This document shows positions 53,748-63,696 of a stretch of 64,000 nucleotides of DNA, one piece after another. Both the position numbers and the translations under genes were made by a program. This DNA is from Sulfomarinibacter sp963733915 (GTDB lineage Bacteria > Acidobacteriota > Thermoanaerobaculia > Thermoanaerobaculales > Sulfomarinibacteraceae), in NCBI GenBank assembly GCA_963733915.1, contig CAVTEP010000006.1:62001-126000 (forward strand), written 5' to 3'. A model generated the notes under the pieces. That model was not told where the DNA came from, did not search any database, and worked only from the letters and a program-made list of their open reading frames with translations. The number at the start of each line of letters is the position of its first letter. Position 1 is the first letter of the stretch.

Positions 53748-54680
53748 CTACCAGTCGTAATACCAGCCGATCGAAACCCAGGTCTCGTCGTACCACAGGA
53801 ACTGGCCCATCACCGAGCGACCGGTACCGAGCTCGATGGCGAGCCGGTGCACGGCACTCCGGTCGCCGACCGGGATCCAGTACCCGGCCTGTGCGGTCAC
53901 CCGGGTGCTCCAGTCGGTCTCCTCGTAGGTGCGGATGTCGATCGCTGCGTAGTGCGATGCCCGCCCCTTCCAGAATCGTTGGTCGCTGACGAACTGCAAC
54001 CCGGATTCGAGCCGGAAGGTGACGGAACCACTGGTGCCGTTGCCCAGACCGAGCTCCGAGTAGAAGGTCCACCTCGGCTTGAAGGTCCAGGCGACCCCGA
54101 GGATGCCTTCCTCGCGGGTGTAGTGGATCCGCGGGGTGTCGGTCCGTTCCGAGTACTCGTCACCGATGTGCGATGAGTTGTGCTGGCTGCCGACCCGGAA
54201 GCCGAGGTTCGGTTTGAGCATCCAGCTCAGGTAAAGGCCGTAGAAACCATCCCATCCGGTATTGTCCCAGCCGTTCTCGATGTCGAACTGGCCGGCAAAA
54301 CCGCCCTCGAAGCTCAACTGCCAGCCGACATCCGGGGTCTCGGCGTGGCTCCAGCGGTAGATTCCGAGGCTGCCGCCGAGACGAAGGCCGAAGCGTGCCG
54401 CCCCGGTATCCGGGATCTCGGTGTCGGCGATCCACTGAATCGAAAGAGCGTTCTGCGGGCGCAACGGATCGGCGATGTAACGGGGATAGAACTCGGACGG
54501 CGGAAGCCACCCGCCGAGGACATTGGGCTCGGCTGCGGTCGCCTCATCGCCCGCGGTTCCGACCTTCGGCATCAAAACGAGCAAACACATAACGATGAGC
54601 GCCATCCAGCGGGCGCCTGGCAGTCGGGCGCTGATGACCTGGGTTGGAAATGAAGTCGGCATCGTGGGTAGGCTCGGCAT
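53748..54680 (-). CDS. DUF1207 outer-membrane beta-barrel protein
   Basis: A 310-residue exported protein. After a signal (WMALIVMCLLVLMPKVGTAG) comes the DUF1207 opening GGWLPPSEFYPRYIADPLRP, then a series of alternating beta strands (ARFGLRLGGSLGIYRWSH, LGFRVGSQHNSSHIGDEY, RWTFYSELGLGNG, RLAIELGTGRSVMGQF). It ends in a terminal aromatic WYYDW, a beta-barrel insertion signal. It presumably lies in the outer membrane. Function in the family is unknown. It is six bases downstream of the DUF1684 gene stop side, on the same strand. Confidence 0.85.
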   Translation of the reverse strand: MPSLPTMPTSFPTQVISARLPGARWMALIVMCLLVLMPKVGTAGDEATAAEPNVLGGWLPPSEFYPRYIADPLRPQNALSIQWIADTEIPDTGAARFGLRLGGSLGIYRWSHAETPDVGWQLSFEGGFAGQFDIENGWDNTGWDGFYGLYLSWMLKPNLGFRVGSQHNSSHIGDEYSERTDTPRIHYTREEGILGVAWTFKPRWTFYSELGLGNGTSGSVTFRLESGLQFVSDQRFWKGRASHYAAIDIRTYEETDWSTRVTAQAGYWIPVGDRSAVHRLAIELGTGRSVMGQFLWYDETWVSIGWYYDW

Positions 54681-54686
54681 TTCGCG

Positions 54687-55616
54687 TCAGTGCGCCGGGC
54701 CGCTGTACATTTCGCCGGCCTCGATCGGAAACTGCAGCCAGTTCTGGGGTGGCGGCAGGGGGCAGGTCGCGAAAGGTGTGAACGCGCAGGGTGGGTTGTA
54801 GGCGAGGTTGAAGTCGAGCACCGTCTTTCCTTTTTCGTCGGCTGCTTCGGAACTCAGGAAACGGCCGGCGCCGTAGGTTGTATTGGCGCTGGTTGCGTCG
54901 CGGAAGATCAGGAAGTAGCTCTCGTCGTCGGGGCTCTCGAGGTATGGCTCCAGGGTCATCTCCCGGCCATCGATCTCGAAGTGTAAGAGCCCCGGCGCGA
55001 TCATCGTTGTGTCCTGGCCGAGGACGGTCGGGATCGCCACCTCGCGCGGCGCGTCGTAGGGCTCGAGGCGAGCCTCGACCCGGTACGCCTGGTTGATCGG
55101 GAAGTTTTCGATGCCCTCGAAGGCCAGACGAGTCGGGGCCTCGGGATCCTTGACCCGCGCCGCGAGCTTGCCCTCACGATCAATGACGTAGAAGCTGATG
55201 CGTCCGGCCGAGAGGACGTCAGGTTTGCCCTGAGCATCGGTCGCGAGCTCGGTGGTGGTCAGGGTTTCGCCGTTGACCAGCACACCCGCCTCCGGCTCGG
55301 CCATCGCCACCACGCTGCCGTCGGCGCCGACCAGGAGAAAGCCTGCAATCTCCGGCAGGTTTTCGTCGGGGAGCACCACCGCGCTGTCCGCGGCCGATCC
55401 GAAGCGGTTCTCACCCGGCTCGAGCCAGTAGAGGCCGGTCAGCGTGAGCCAGCCGTCGTCGGCGGTGAGCCTTGACAGGCGCTGACTGCGCCACGCATCA
55501 ACCTCCGCTGCGTAGGCCGGGTCGACGGGCACCGGCGCCCGGGCGCAGGCAGCGGCACAGAGCAGCGTTACGGCAACGATCGAAGGGCGGACGACGGGAA
55601 AGGTGCGTTTGATCAT
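54687..55616 (-). CDS. DUF1684 family exported protein
   Basis: A 309-residue protein. The signal ends VTLLCAAACARAP, a possible lipobox. DUF1684 signatures are clear: ADDGWLTLTGLYWLEPGENRFGS early and YNPPCAFTPFATCPLPPPQN near the end, with NFPINQAYRVEARL in the middle. Family members are widely distributed, secreted or cytoplasmic, and uncharacterised. The final block contains two conserved cysteines (PPCAFTPFATC). A start six codons upstream (MWYNTP) is possible. It is 6 bp from the DUF1207 gene on the same strand, so they are probably one operon. Confidence 0.86.
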   Translation of the reverse strand: MIKRTFPVVRPSIVAVTLLCAAACARAPVPVDPAYAAEVDAWRSQRLSRLTADDGWLTLTGLYWLEPGENRFGSAADSAVVLPDENLPEIAGFLLVGADGSVVAMAEPEAGVLVNGETLTTTELATDAQGKPDVLSAGRISFYVIDREGKLAARVKDPEAPTRLAFEGIENFPINQAYRVEARLEPYDAPREVAIPTVLGQDTTMIAPGLLHFEIDGREMTLEPYLESPDDESYFLIFRDATSANTTYGAGRFLSSEAADEKGKTVLDFNLAYNPPCAFTPFATCPLPPPQNWLQFPIEAGEMYSGPAH

Positions 55617-55646
55617 CGGCGTGTTGTACCACATTCCTCGATCGCA

Positions 55647-55768
<122 letters not shown>

Positions 55769-55782
<14 letters not shown>

Positions 55783-56833
55783 CCTCATCGAGACGACTCT
55801 CGACGAGCTCGCCGAGCGATGCCAGCGCTTCGAGGTCGGTCGGCTCGTCGGGCAGGAGAGGGATCTCGATCACCGGGTGTGAGGTACCGACGAGGTCGCG
55901 CAGCTCGGCGACGCCTTCGTGATCCCGGCGTCCGAGCCACGAAAGCAGCCGGCGACCCTCGCTCTCGGTGGTCGGGTCGACGGTCTCGAGCAGCGGATGG
56001 ATCCGGTTGATGACGATCGGGCCGAGGTGGTAGCCCGATTCGGCCAGCCGGCGAGCGAAAAACAGGGTGTCGGCGACCCGCCCGGCGCCGGGGCCGCTGA
56101 CCAGAACAAACAGCGTCTCCGGTGAACGCAACAGCTCCTGAACCTGGAGGGCGCGCTCGCGAAAGCCGTCATAAAGCGGCGCGAAGGCCTGGAAGAACTC
56201 GGCCATGTCGCGCAATAGCTCGAGGCCGACCATGCGATCGAGAAAGCTTTCGACGTTGCGGCCGACGATTCCCAACCGGGAGGTTGCCTTGAGCTGGCCC
56301 TCCTGGTCGAACCACGGCTTGAGAGCGATCCGAAGGGCGCCGCTGTCGAGGAAGCCGACGATGCGTTCGGGGGCGCCGAGGAAGTCGAGGGCCTGCCTGG
56401 TGGGCGGGGTGTCGAGAATGATCCGCTGGTGGCGACCCTCATGAGCGACCTGGAACAGCCGTTCAGAGGCCATGTATTCGAGGACGCCGGCGAGATTGGC
56501 GGACAACCGGTCGTAGAAGCGGTTCGAGAGGATCCTCTGCCTTGCCGCCTCGTCAGGAGAGTAATGGTCGATGAGGTGGTCGAAGGTGAGCCGGGCGTCG
56601 AGCAGGCTTGCCCACAGCTCGCCTGCGGTCTTCGACGCGACGCGGGTCGCGTGTTGGCGCGCTTCTTCGCCGACCCCGAGCGCGTCCTTGAGGCGCAACG
56701 ACGGGTCGAAGGTCATGACCAGAGTATCGTCACCTGCGGCCGCCGACCGCAGGCCCATGGCCGCAGCCAGGGTCGTCTTGCCGACCCCGCCCGAGCCGAC
56801 GACGATGATCAGCGGGTGATCTCGGGGATCCAT
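55769..56833 (-). CDS. ArsA/Get3-like P-loop ATPase, downstream copy
   Basis: A 354-residue deviant-Walker ATPase. IIVVGSGGVGKTTLAAAMGL is the SIMIBI Walker A with the early lysine signature (KGGVGKTT replaced by SGGVGKTT, so the deviant lysine is lost). TLVMTFDPSLRLKDALGVG is the switch I/aspartate block, and RIILDTPPTRQALDFLGAP is switch II (DTPPT). Two-gene tandem ArsA-like sets occur in Actinobacteria, Chloroflexota and Acidobacteriota. They have no arsenite-binding cysteines, so an arsenite role is unlikely. Start overlaps the upstream stop (TGATG). The stop is made by an octamer repeat. Confidence 0.86.
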
Positions 56834-57726
56834 CACAAGCTCTCGAGGCCGCCCACGAGGTGCTGACCGATGATGCCCACAAGCGCAGGGCCCGCATCCA
56901 CCGCCACCAGAGGGAGCTCGATGGTGGGGCCGTCCCAGCTTGATGAAAGCCGGGCGAGCTCGGTTTCATTGACCCTTCGCCGCCGGATCCACAGCCGCGC
57001 CGCGTCGTCGTCCTTTCTCCCCGGCGGCGGGGCCGGCGGGTAGATCGCGTTGACGACCACGAGCTCGGGCCTTCGTTCGAGCCGGCGCTCCATCGCCTCG
57101 AGAAGTTCGAGCGCTTCCTGCACCGGCATTTCCTCGGCGGTCGTGACCACCACCGAACCGAAACGTTCGCGGTCCGCGAGAAAGCCGGCGATCTCCGTCG
57201 CCATTCGGCCGATCGGTCCGCTCGAAATCACCTCGGAGACCAGTTGCGGGGCGGACATCCAGGCGATGCCGTGGCCTGACGCGGGCGCGTCGAGGATGAC
57301 CACGTCCGGCCGCCGCAGCTGCTTCGGTCCGTGCCCCTCGACCATTCGCAGCGCCCGTCCGAAGACCGCAGTCTGTTTGAGGCCGGGGGCGCCTTCGGTG
57401 AAGTGGAGGTGGACCGGGCTCGAGAGCACCTTGCGCGCCAGGGCGCCGAGCTTGAGCTTTTCGCGTACCAGATCATCGAGGAGTGCGCGCGGCTCGAGGT
57501 GCTGGAGCCAGAGCTTGGAGGCGGCCTCGACGATCTCGCCCCCGGACGGCGGCGTGTCGAGAAGCTGGTGGAGGTTTTCCCTGGGGTCGACCTCGATCAA
57601 GAGCACCTTGCGACCGCGGTTTGCGAGGTGGGCACCGAGCGCGGCCGTGACCGTGCTTTTGCCGACCCCGCCCTTGCCGGTGACAACCAGGAGCTGGAGG
57701 GTATCGAGCCGCTTCAGGACACCCAC
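56833..57726 (-). CDS. ArsA/Get3-like P-loop ATPase, upstream copy
   Basis: A 297-residue protein from a GTG at 57726 (an ATG at 57831 would add 35 residues of weak sequence). LLVVTGKGGVGKSTVTAALG is a complete deviant Walker A with the signature lysine. LLIEVDPRENLHQLLD is switch I, and VVILDAPASGHGIAWMSAP is switch II (DAPASGH). It is the better-preserved member of the tandem. The two should form a heterodimer acting on membrane protein insertion or regulation; the partner is not identified. No anion pump gene (arsB) is nearby. Confidence 0.85.
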   Translation of the reverse strand: MGVLKRLDTLQLLVVTGKGGVGKSTVTAALGAHLANRGRKVLLIEVDPRENLHQLLDTPPSGGEIVEAASKLWLQHLEPRALLDDLVREKLKLGALARKVLSSPVHLHFTEGAPGLKQTAVFGRALRMVEGHGPKQLRRPDVVILDAPASGHGIAWMSAPQLVSEVISSGPIGRMATEIAGFLADRERFGSVVVTTAEEMPVQEALELLEAMERRLERRPELVVVNAIYPPAPPPGRKDDDAARLWIRRRRVNETELARLSSSWDGPTIELPLVAVDAGPALVGIIGQHLVGGLESL

Positions 57727-57856
57727 AGGAATACCCCATGAGTACGAAGTATCGGAATGAGGGAAGGGTCTTCGGAAAGCGGATGGCCGGGCATCTTGCC
57801 GGAGCTTAGCACTGTCATCGTGAACCCGCATATCTCACAGAATCGCGGGTCCCAAA

Positions 57857-57958
57857 TGTAGGCGCGTCCTTCAGGGCGCGCCAGCTACGCGATGCGGGTT
57901 GGCACGACCTCGCACGCATGGGCGCCTTGGTTCGCGGGCCCTGAAGGACCCGCCTACA
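57857..57958. repeat. REP-like hairpin doublet 3
   Basis: Opposed hairpins GCGCGTCC-TTCA-GGGCGCGC (about 57862-57881) and GCGGGTCC-TTCA-GGGCCCGC (minus strand, about 57934-57953), both with outside TGTAGGC. It is one of two elements in the 902-bp divergent gap 57727-58628. Confidence 0.8.
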
Positions 57959-57995
57959 GATTCTCTTTGAGGTTTTGTGCCCCACCGAGGCAATC

Positions 57996-58490
57996 GCTAA
58001 AACGTTAGAACGTTAGAACGTTGGAACGTTAGAACGTTAGGGTCATCTGAGATTGAGTGAGATATGCGGGTTAGGAAATCCGGTCGGCAGGCGCGGCGTC
58101 AGGGACAGCGACAGATCGCAGAGGCAGGGTGAGAGAGCAGCGGCCGCGGCAGCGACCGGGCCAGAGGTCGGACGCCGCGAGTACGGGTCGTGACGACGGC
58201 CACGACCGGGTGCAGTCGCTTTGAACTGCCCCGGACGCGGTCTCCAGCCGCTGACGCTGCCCCTGCTCCTGTCCCACACGTCCAGGTCAACGAATTGGAC
58301 CAACGGCTTCATGGAAGGGTGGGTGGTCTCCGTTTCCCCTTTTCTCCTTTTCTCCTTTTCCCCTCTGCCTCTCAAGGGAGGGGTGGGTGGGACCTGCATC
58401 CTGTAACCGGGGGGATGGGTGGGTGGGTGAATCCTGTCTCCGGTTGGGAGCGTGGAACGTTTGACGTTTTAACGTTTTAACGTTCTAACG
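57996..58490 (+). repeat. Composite intergenic element, copy 2
   Basis: Order: GTTAGAAC octamers (57996-58040), core with GACAGCG hexamers on the left and GCTGACGC/GCTGTC-type on the right (about 58049-58280), GGACCAACGGCTTCATGG and GGGTGGGTGG boundary (58300-58328), CTCCTTTT pyrimidine array (58330-58365), CTCTGCC-AGGGAGGGG boundary and inverted octamers (58454-58490). The left and right halves are partly self-complementary. The rest of the gap (58491-58628) is the plain leader of the glutaredoxin gene. Confidence 0.75.
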
Positions 58491-58628
58491 GCCTATAGCC
58501 GCGCCCACCGGATCGAAGTCTCAATGGGCCACCGAAGGTTTGTGCCCGGCGATCGGGAATTGCTGAAACGGGGTCTCAGGTTCTTGAGAGTAGCCGGGTC
58601 GAACAGACCGGCCCTGGAGGTACCGACA

Positions 58629-59036
58629 ATGGATCGCACAGGCGAGAACCCATTCACAATCGCGGCCACGCCCGAGCCCACCGGGGGTCTCGGCCAGCCG
58701 GTCGTGGAAACAAACCCAGCCGCGGATCCGGAGGAACGAGTCCGGGCCTTTGTGGGCTCGTCGGAGATCTTCCTGCTGATCAAGGGCACGCCGCAACGAC
58801 CGATGTGCGGATTCTCGGCCAACACCGTGGCGATCATGGATGCGCTCGGCGTTCCCTACCGCAGCTTTGACGTGCTCTCCGACGAGTCGATCCGCGACGC
58901 CGCCAAGGTGTTTGCGGGCTGGCCGACCTTTCCCCAGGTCTACGTTCGGGGCGAGTTCATCGGTGGTAACGATATCGTCACCGAGATGTACGAGGCGGGC
59001 GAGCTGCAGACGCTGGTCGCCGGGATCAGGTCATGA
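58629..59036 (+). CDS. grxD: Monothiol glutaredoxin (Grx4 type)
   Basis: A 135-residue glutaredoxin-fold protein with the monothiol CGFS active site (PQRPMCGFSANT), a cis-proline segment (WPTFPQVYVRGEFIGG) and the LIKGTPQRP lysine. It carries a 30-residue N-terminal extension. ATG 58629 follows GGAGGTACC. CGFS glutaredoxins bind and transfer [2Fe-2S] clusters with glutathione or BolA. The gene overlaps the next start by four bases (ATGA), and the A-type carrier and YgfZ genes follow, so this is an Fe-S maturation operon. Confidence 0.93.
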   Translation: MDRTGENPFTIAATPEPTGGLGQPVVETNPAADPEERVRAFVGSSEIFLLIKGTPQRPMCGFSANTVAIMDALGVPYRSFDVLSDESIRDAAKVFAGWPTFPQVYVRGEFIGGNDIVTEMYEAGELQTLVAGIRS

Positions 59037-59390
59037 GCGGCGCAGTCACCACCGAAGCGGGAGGCCTGGTCACCATCACCGAGCGGGCGCAACGGGAAAT
59101 CCGGACGATCTTCGAGCGCGAGACGCAAGGACGGCGTCGACGGGCTGAGGCTCGGGGTCATCGGCGGCGGCTGCTCCGGTCTGTCCTACCAGATGGAGCT
59201 GTCGGAGCGCCGTCCCAACGACTCGGTGATCGATTTCGAGGGCTTCACCGTCCTCCTCGACCCGAAGTCAACCATTTATCTCAAGGGCATCACTCTCGAC
59301 TTCAACGACGGGCTCCAGGGCAGGGGTTTTGTCTTCGGCAACCCCAACGCCACCAACACCTGTGGCTGCGGTGAGTCGTTCAGCGTCTGA
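59033..59390 (+). CDS. A-type Fe-S carrier (IscA/ErpA/HesB family), one apparent frameshift
   Basis: About 118 residues. LVTITERAQREIRTIFE opens the family fold. After the frame change at 59129-59130 (a GG that should be G), the second frame supplies LRLGVIGGGCSGLSYQMEL (first cysteine), DFEGFTVLLDPKSTIYLKG and the C-terminal NATNTCGCGESFSV (CGCG). All three cluster cysteines are present. It overlaps the glutaredoxin stop and, by 20 bp, the YgfZ-like GTG start. It should accept a cluster from the glutaredoxin and pass it to targets. Confidence 0.85.
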
Positions 59391-60982
59391 GCTCCTGTGC
59401 TTCGAGGGCGCGCAGGCGCCCTTCGCCGGCTGGACGGTGGTTGCGGTCGAGGGTCGCGACCGGGAGCGTTTTCTCCACAGCCAGTTGAGCTCGGATGTGC
59501 GCGGCCTCGAGGTCGGCGCCTCGCAGCAGACCGCGGTCCTCGACCGTGGCGGCCGGATCCTGGCCTTCGGGTTTCTGTGCAAGCGATCCGACCGTATCGA
59601 CCTCCTGCTCCCGGAGGCGGCCGCGATGTCGGCCGTTCGCCACCTCGAGGCGCACGTCGTCGCCGATGATGTCCGCACTGCACATCGTTGATACGCCGCC
59701 GATGCGGATCGCGCTCGGCGCCGAAGCGGTGCGACGCTCGTACGCCGCCGCGGAAGGGTCGACCTTTCCGATCGAGGTCTTTGCAAGCCGCGGCTTCGTC
59801 GACTGGTCGGGCGAGGACCTGGGGTTGCCGGCGCTTGAAGACGCCGAGCTGGAGACCCGGCGGGTGCTGTCCGGTTTTCCCCGGTGGGGAAGCGAGGTCT
59901 GCGAGGGGACCCTGATCCACGAGTCCACGCTCATCGACACCGCGGTCTCGTTCACCAAGGGATGTTTCCTGGGCCAGGAAACGGTGGCCAAGGTGGCGAG
60001 CGGGCGCGGCGCCGCCCGCGCGCCGATGTTGCTCGAGGTGATTGGCGGTGACCCGGGCGCCCGAGTGCCGGCGGGTGCGACCTTTGTCACCGAGTCTGCC
60101 ACCAAGGGCGGCGCCGTCATGGCCTCGACCCGCTGGCAGGAGAGCATCTACATCTTGGCCGCCGTCGCGCGCGAGCTTCGCGTCACGGGACGGGAGGTGG
60201 ATTGCCGTTTCGAGGACGGCACCTCGCTTCGGGTCCGGACCCACGCGCTGCCCTTTCTCGCGGCGCCCGAACCGGAAGCGTGGGCGCGGCAGCTCGAGCT
60301 GCGGGCGGTCGAGGCCTTTGCGGCCGACCGCGAAGCGGAGGCGATCACCCTCTACGAGCGTGCGATCGCGGTCTGTCCGACCTATGCCGATGGCTATGAA
60401 GGCCTCGGGGTGATCCTCGGCCGCCAGCGGCGCTTCGAGGAGGCAATCGAACACATGAGACGACTGCTCGAGGTGGACGGCGACTCGGTGATGGCCCACA
60501 CCAACCTGTCGCTCTACTACAACCAGCTCGGCCGGATCGAGGACGCCGAGAACGAGGCCGCCGCGGCGATGCGCGCAAAGATGCGACGCGAACAGGCAGC
60601 CCGGCCGACCGGGGTCGAACACCAGGAGCGGACCGAGGCCGCGGCCGCCGACCGCGAGCGGCGGGCCGGGATGTTTCGCCAGGTGCTCGCGCTCGACCCC
60701 GATGACGCCCTCGGGAACTTCGGGCTCGGCGAGCTGCTGCTCGAGGAGGGACGATACGCGGAGGCTCTCGAGCACTTGCAGTGCGCCTTGCGCGCCGATC
60801 CCCGGTACTCCGCGGCGCTGCTGGCGCTCGGACGCGTGCACGAGAGCGCCGACAAACCGGCGGCGGCGCGTGAGACCTACCGCCGCGGTATCGACGTCGC
60901 GGCGGCGAAGGGTGATCTCGCAACGGCCAACAAGATGCAGGAGCGGCTGGCGATGTTGGAGTCCGCACCGCCCGAAGGCTGA
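59371..60982 (+). CDS. YgfZ/GcvT-like folate-binding protein fused to TPR repeats, one apparent frameshift
   Basis: About 536 residues from a GTG at 59371 that overlaps the A-type carrier. The N-terminal half is the COG0354/YgfZ aminomethyltransferase fold: FLHSQLSSDVRGLEVGASQQ, then the frame change near 59673, then the family motif FTKGCFLGQETVAKVASGRG (K-x-C-x-x-G-Q-E). YgfZ supports repair or assembly of Fe-S enzymes with folate. After about residue 300 at least three TPR-like repeats follow (VEAFAADREAEAITLYERAI, then EGLGVILGRQRRFEEAIEHM and NFGLGELLLEEGRYAEALEHL). This fusion is unusual and could recruit client proteins. The frame is restored by removing one C. Confidence 0.8.
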
Positions 60983-61022
60983 GGATTCAACAATCCGATA
61001 TTCGCCGTCGCCACCCGTCCTG

Positions 61023-61480
61023 GACGTTACACGTTAAAACGTTTGAACGTTAGAACGTTACCACCCGCCCACCCCCAGATTCGAACGGTTCGATACAAAC
61101 GTTCGGCTCATCCGGTATGTCAGAGATCGAGGTTTGGAAGATCCCGTCAGCAGGGGCAGCGACAGGAGCAGCGACAGGTCGCAGAGGCAGGGTCAGTGGT
61201 CAGCGACCGGGGCAGAAGTCAGGTGCGGCGACGGCGCCTTGAGGTGGCAACCACTCGACCTAACTCCGCGCCGGTCCGTCCGGGCGCTATCGCTGTCGAC
61301 CGCCCCTGACGCGGACGCTGTCGCTGCCGCTGCCCTGGTCCGCCGTCGCAACGGATAGGACCAACGGCTCCATGGCGGGGTGGGTGGTCCCCTTTTCGCC
61401 TTTTCCCCTTTTCGCCTCTGCATCAAAAGGGAGGAAGGGTGGAACGTTTTAACGTTCTAACGTGCCAACGTTCTAACGCC
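61023..61480 (+). repeat. Composite intergenic element, copy 3
   Basis: Fills the 497-bp gap between the convergent YgfZ-TPR and pepT genes. Order: GTTAGAAC octamers (61023-61060), core with GCGACAGG hexamers (about 61121-61340), GGACCAACGGCTCCATGG and GGGTGGGTGG boundary (61359-61388), pyrimidine array (61389-61430), AGGGAGG boundary, inverted octamers (61441-61480). Same order and orientation as copy 2. The last octamer abuts the pepT stop. Confidence 0.78.
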
Positions 61481-62751
61481 TACGCCGACTTCTCCACCCA
61501 CACCGAAAGGATCTCGAGCGTCGCCAGAACGGCGGCGGCCATCCACTCCAGCGACACCCACTCGCGCACCGAGTGGAAGTTCTGGCCGCCGGCCCAGACG
61601 TTGGGCGTCAAGAGACCCATGTATGACAGACGCGCGCCGTCGGTGCCGCCGCGGATGGCCTGGCGTTTGGGCTCGATGCCGATCCGCTCCACCGCTTCGA
61701 GAGCGTAGTCGAGGACCTTGGCGTCCTCGCGGATCTTGTAGGCCATGTTGCGGTACGACTCTTCGATGGCGATCGAGATCTTTGCCTTCGGAAAGCGCTT
61801 CTCCACCGTGGCAACCACCGATTTCAGAAACTCCTCACGCTCGCTGAGAGCCTCCACCGAGAATGCGCGCACGAGCACCTTGAGCTCCACCTTGGAAACG
61901 TCGCCCGATGCGATATACGGGTGGAGGTAGGGCTCGCGGCCCTCGGTGGTTTCGGGCAGCAGCTCGTCACCGATGCCCTCGATGATCGCCGCTGCCACCC
62001 GCAGCGCGTTGACCAGCTTGTCCTTGGCGTATCCCGGGTGGACGTCGTGGCCGACGATGGTGACGTTGGCGGTATCGGCGCAGAAGGTCTCGTCCTCGAT
62101 CTCGCCCAGGTCCGAGCCGTCGAGGGTGTAGGCGTAGTCGGCACCAAATGCGGCGACATCGAAATGCTCGGTGCCGCGGCCGACCTCCTCGTCGGTCGTG
62201 AAGGCGATCCGAATCGGGCCGTGCACGAACTCGGGGTGATCCTTCATCCAGGCGACCGCGGTCATGATCTCGGCCACGCCGGCCTTGTCGTCGGCGCCGA
62301 GCAGGGTCGACCCGTCGGTGTGGATCAGGGTGTGGCCGACGCAGCGCTCGAGGTTCGGGTTGTCGGCGGCCTTCAACACCTGCTCGGCGTTGAGCTCGAT
62401 GTCGGAGCCGCCGTACGAATCGATGATCTGCGGTTTTACGTTTTCGCCCGAGGTCCCAAAGTAGGTGTCGACGTGGGCGATGAGGCCGATTGCCGGCACC
62501 TTGCCTTTGGCGGGGTGGTCGGCAGGGAGGTTCTCCGGCACCGACGCGAAAACATAGCCCCACTCGTTCATCTCGGCGTCGCCGCAACCGAGCTCCTTGA
62601 GCTCCTCGGCCAGCATTCGCGAAAGGTCTTTCTGCTTCTCGGTCGAAGGGCTCGACTTGGAGCTCTCATCCGATCTCGTGTCGACCTTGACATAGCGCAG
62701 GAACCTGTCGCGCAGCTGTTGACGGTACGTGGCATCGAGGGTTGCGGTCAC
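61480..62751 (-). CDS. pepT: Peptidase T (tripeptide aminopeptidase, M20B)
   Basis: A 423-residue di-zinc exopeptidase releasing N-terminal residues from tripeptides in the cytoplasm. Signatures: RFLRYVKVDTRSDESS at the start, ALIAHVDTYFGTSG (first zinc His and Asp), LLGADDKAGVAEI (bridging Asp), FTTDEEVGRGTEHF (catalytic Glu), GYDVHPG-like GHDVHPGYAKDKLVNA and the final NVWAGGQNFHSVREW with the last zinc histidine. Length is standard. It is a solitary gene. Confidence 0.96.
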   Translation of the reverse strand: MTATLDATYRQQLRDRFLRYVKVDTRSDESSKSSPSTEKQKDLSRMLAEELKELGCGDAEMNEWGYVFASVPENLPADHPAKGKVPAIGLIAHVDTYFGTSGENVKPQIIDSYGGSDIELNAEQVLKAADNPNLERCVGHTLIHTDGSTLLGADDKAGVAEIMTAVAWMKDHPEFVHGPIRIAFTTDEEVGRGTEHFDVAAFGADYAYTLDGSDLGEIEDETFCADTANVTIVGHDVHPGYAKDKLVNALRVAAAIIEGIGDELLPETTEGREPYLHPYIASGDVSKVELKVLVRAFSVEALSEREEFLKSVVATVEKRFPKAKISIAIEESYRNMAYKIREDAKVLDYALEAVERIGIEPKRQAIRGGTDGARLSYMGLLTPNVWAGGQNFHSVREWVSLEWMAAAVLATLEILSVWVEKSA

Positions 62752-62833
62752 TGGTCACCTCCACGGCGGTTTCGGAACGCGAGTCTAACCCGTCGTCTCC
62801 GTAGAGTCCAAGACTGCCGGGCGTTTGGCGTCA

Positions 62834-63634
62834 TCAGGGCCGGGTCTCGAGCTTGCCGAAGCGGTAGGTGGCGCCGACGAGGACGAAGTAGGCTCGCTGC
62901 TTGTCGACGATCGGGCTCGAGTAGATCTCGTTGTCGAGGCGTTGGACGCGCAACAGGGCGACCAGGTTCACCCTGGGCGTGAGCATGAAAAACGCGAACA
63001 GCGAGCTTCTGAAATTGACCGCGGAGCCGGGCTCGTAGGCGGGGCGGCCCGGGGCCGTTTCCTCGGGTGTGACGCCGACGTAGTAGTCGACGAAGTTGCT
63101 GCTCTGCCACACAAAGCCGATCGACGGCGTCAGGCCCCAACGGTACGCGTTGAAGGTCCATGCTCGCGAAAAGTCGAGGCCGATCTGTTGACCACCCGAG
63201 CGTCCGAGGAGGTCGGTGTAGGCGGAGGCGCTCAGCTTGTACTTGCCCGGCGTCCAGTCGACGACGACCCCGCCCTCGATCGACGATTTGCGTTCATCCA
63301 GCCCCTCGAGCTCGGGAGAATCGTCGGGGTCGAGACCGGCGAAAACGATGCCCGCGCGTGCGTCGATGACGAAGTCTCCCTTCTCGAAAAGATGGAAGCC
63401 TGCCTGGATTCCCTGCACGTAGAACCTCTTGTAGTAGAGCTCGATCAGCGGGATCGGCAGGACCGAGTTGTTTGCTCCGACATAGGGGCGCGGCGAGGAG
63501 GTCACGCCGAGGCCGAGGGACCACCGGACCGCGGAGGGGGCAGGGGAGGGGGCTGGTTCGGCAATTTCATCCTGAGCAAACAACGACAGGCTCGAAAAGA
63601 GAGCGAGGATCAAAGCGAAGGCGCGTTTCGTCAT
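62834..63634 (-). CDS. MipA/OmpV-family outer-membrane protein
   Basis: A 266-residue protein with a signal peptide (RAFALILALFSSLSLFAQ) and barrel strands. SSPRPYVGANNSVLPIPLIELYYKRFYVQGIQAGF is the typical MipA/OmpV opening after the first strand. Central YKLSASAYTDLLGRSGGQQI and C-terminal ATYRFGKLETRP fit the family, although the last aromatic signal is weak. AAGGA lies 7 bp before the ATG. MipA scaffolds peptidoglycan enzymes, but most family members are porin-like; the role here is unknown. Confidence 0.82.
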   Translation of the reverse strand: MTKRAFALILALFSSLSLFAQDEIAEPAPSPAPSAVRWSLGLGVTSSPRPYVGANNSVLPIPLIELYYKRFYVQGIQAGFHLFEKGDFVIDARAGIVFAGLDPDDSPELEGLDERKSSIEGGVVVDWTPGKYKLSASAYTDLLGRSGGQQIGLDFSRAWTFNAYRWGLTPSIGFVWQSSNFVDYYVGVTPEETAPGRPAYEPGSAVNFRSSLFAFFMLTPRVNLVALLRVQRLDNEIYSSPIVDKQRAYFVLVGATYRFGKLETRP

Positions 63635-63696
63635 GTGTTTTCCTTTTCTGGGCAGCGCTGCCGCACCGGCATTCTGCCAGCATCTCGTCAAAAAGC

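Noticed and set aside
61080..61100. tRNA T-arm-like GGTTCGATAC and similar TTCGA motifs
   Set aside because: No acceptor, D or anticodon arms could be folded around them.
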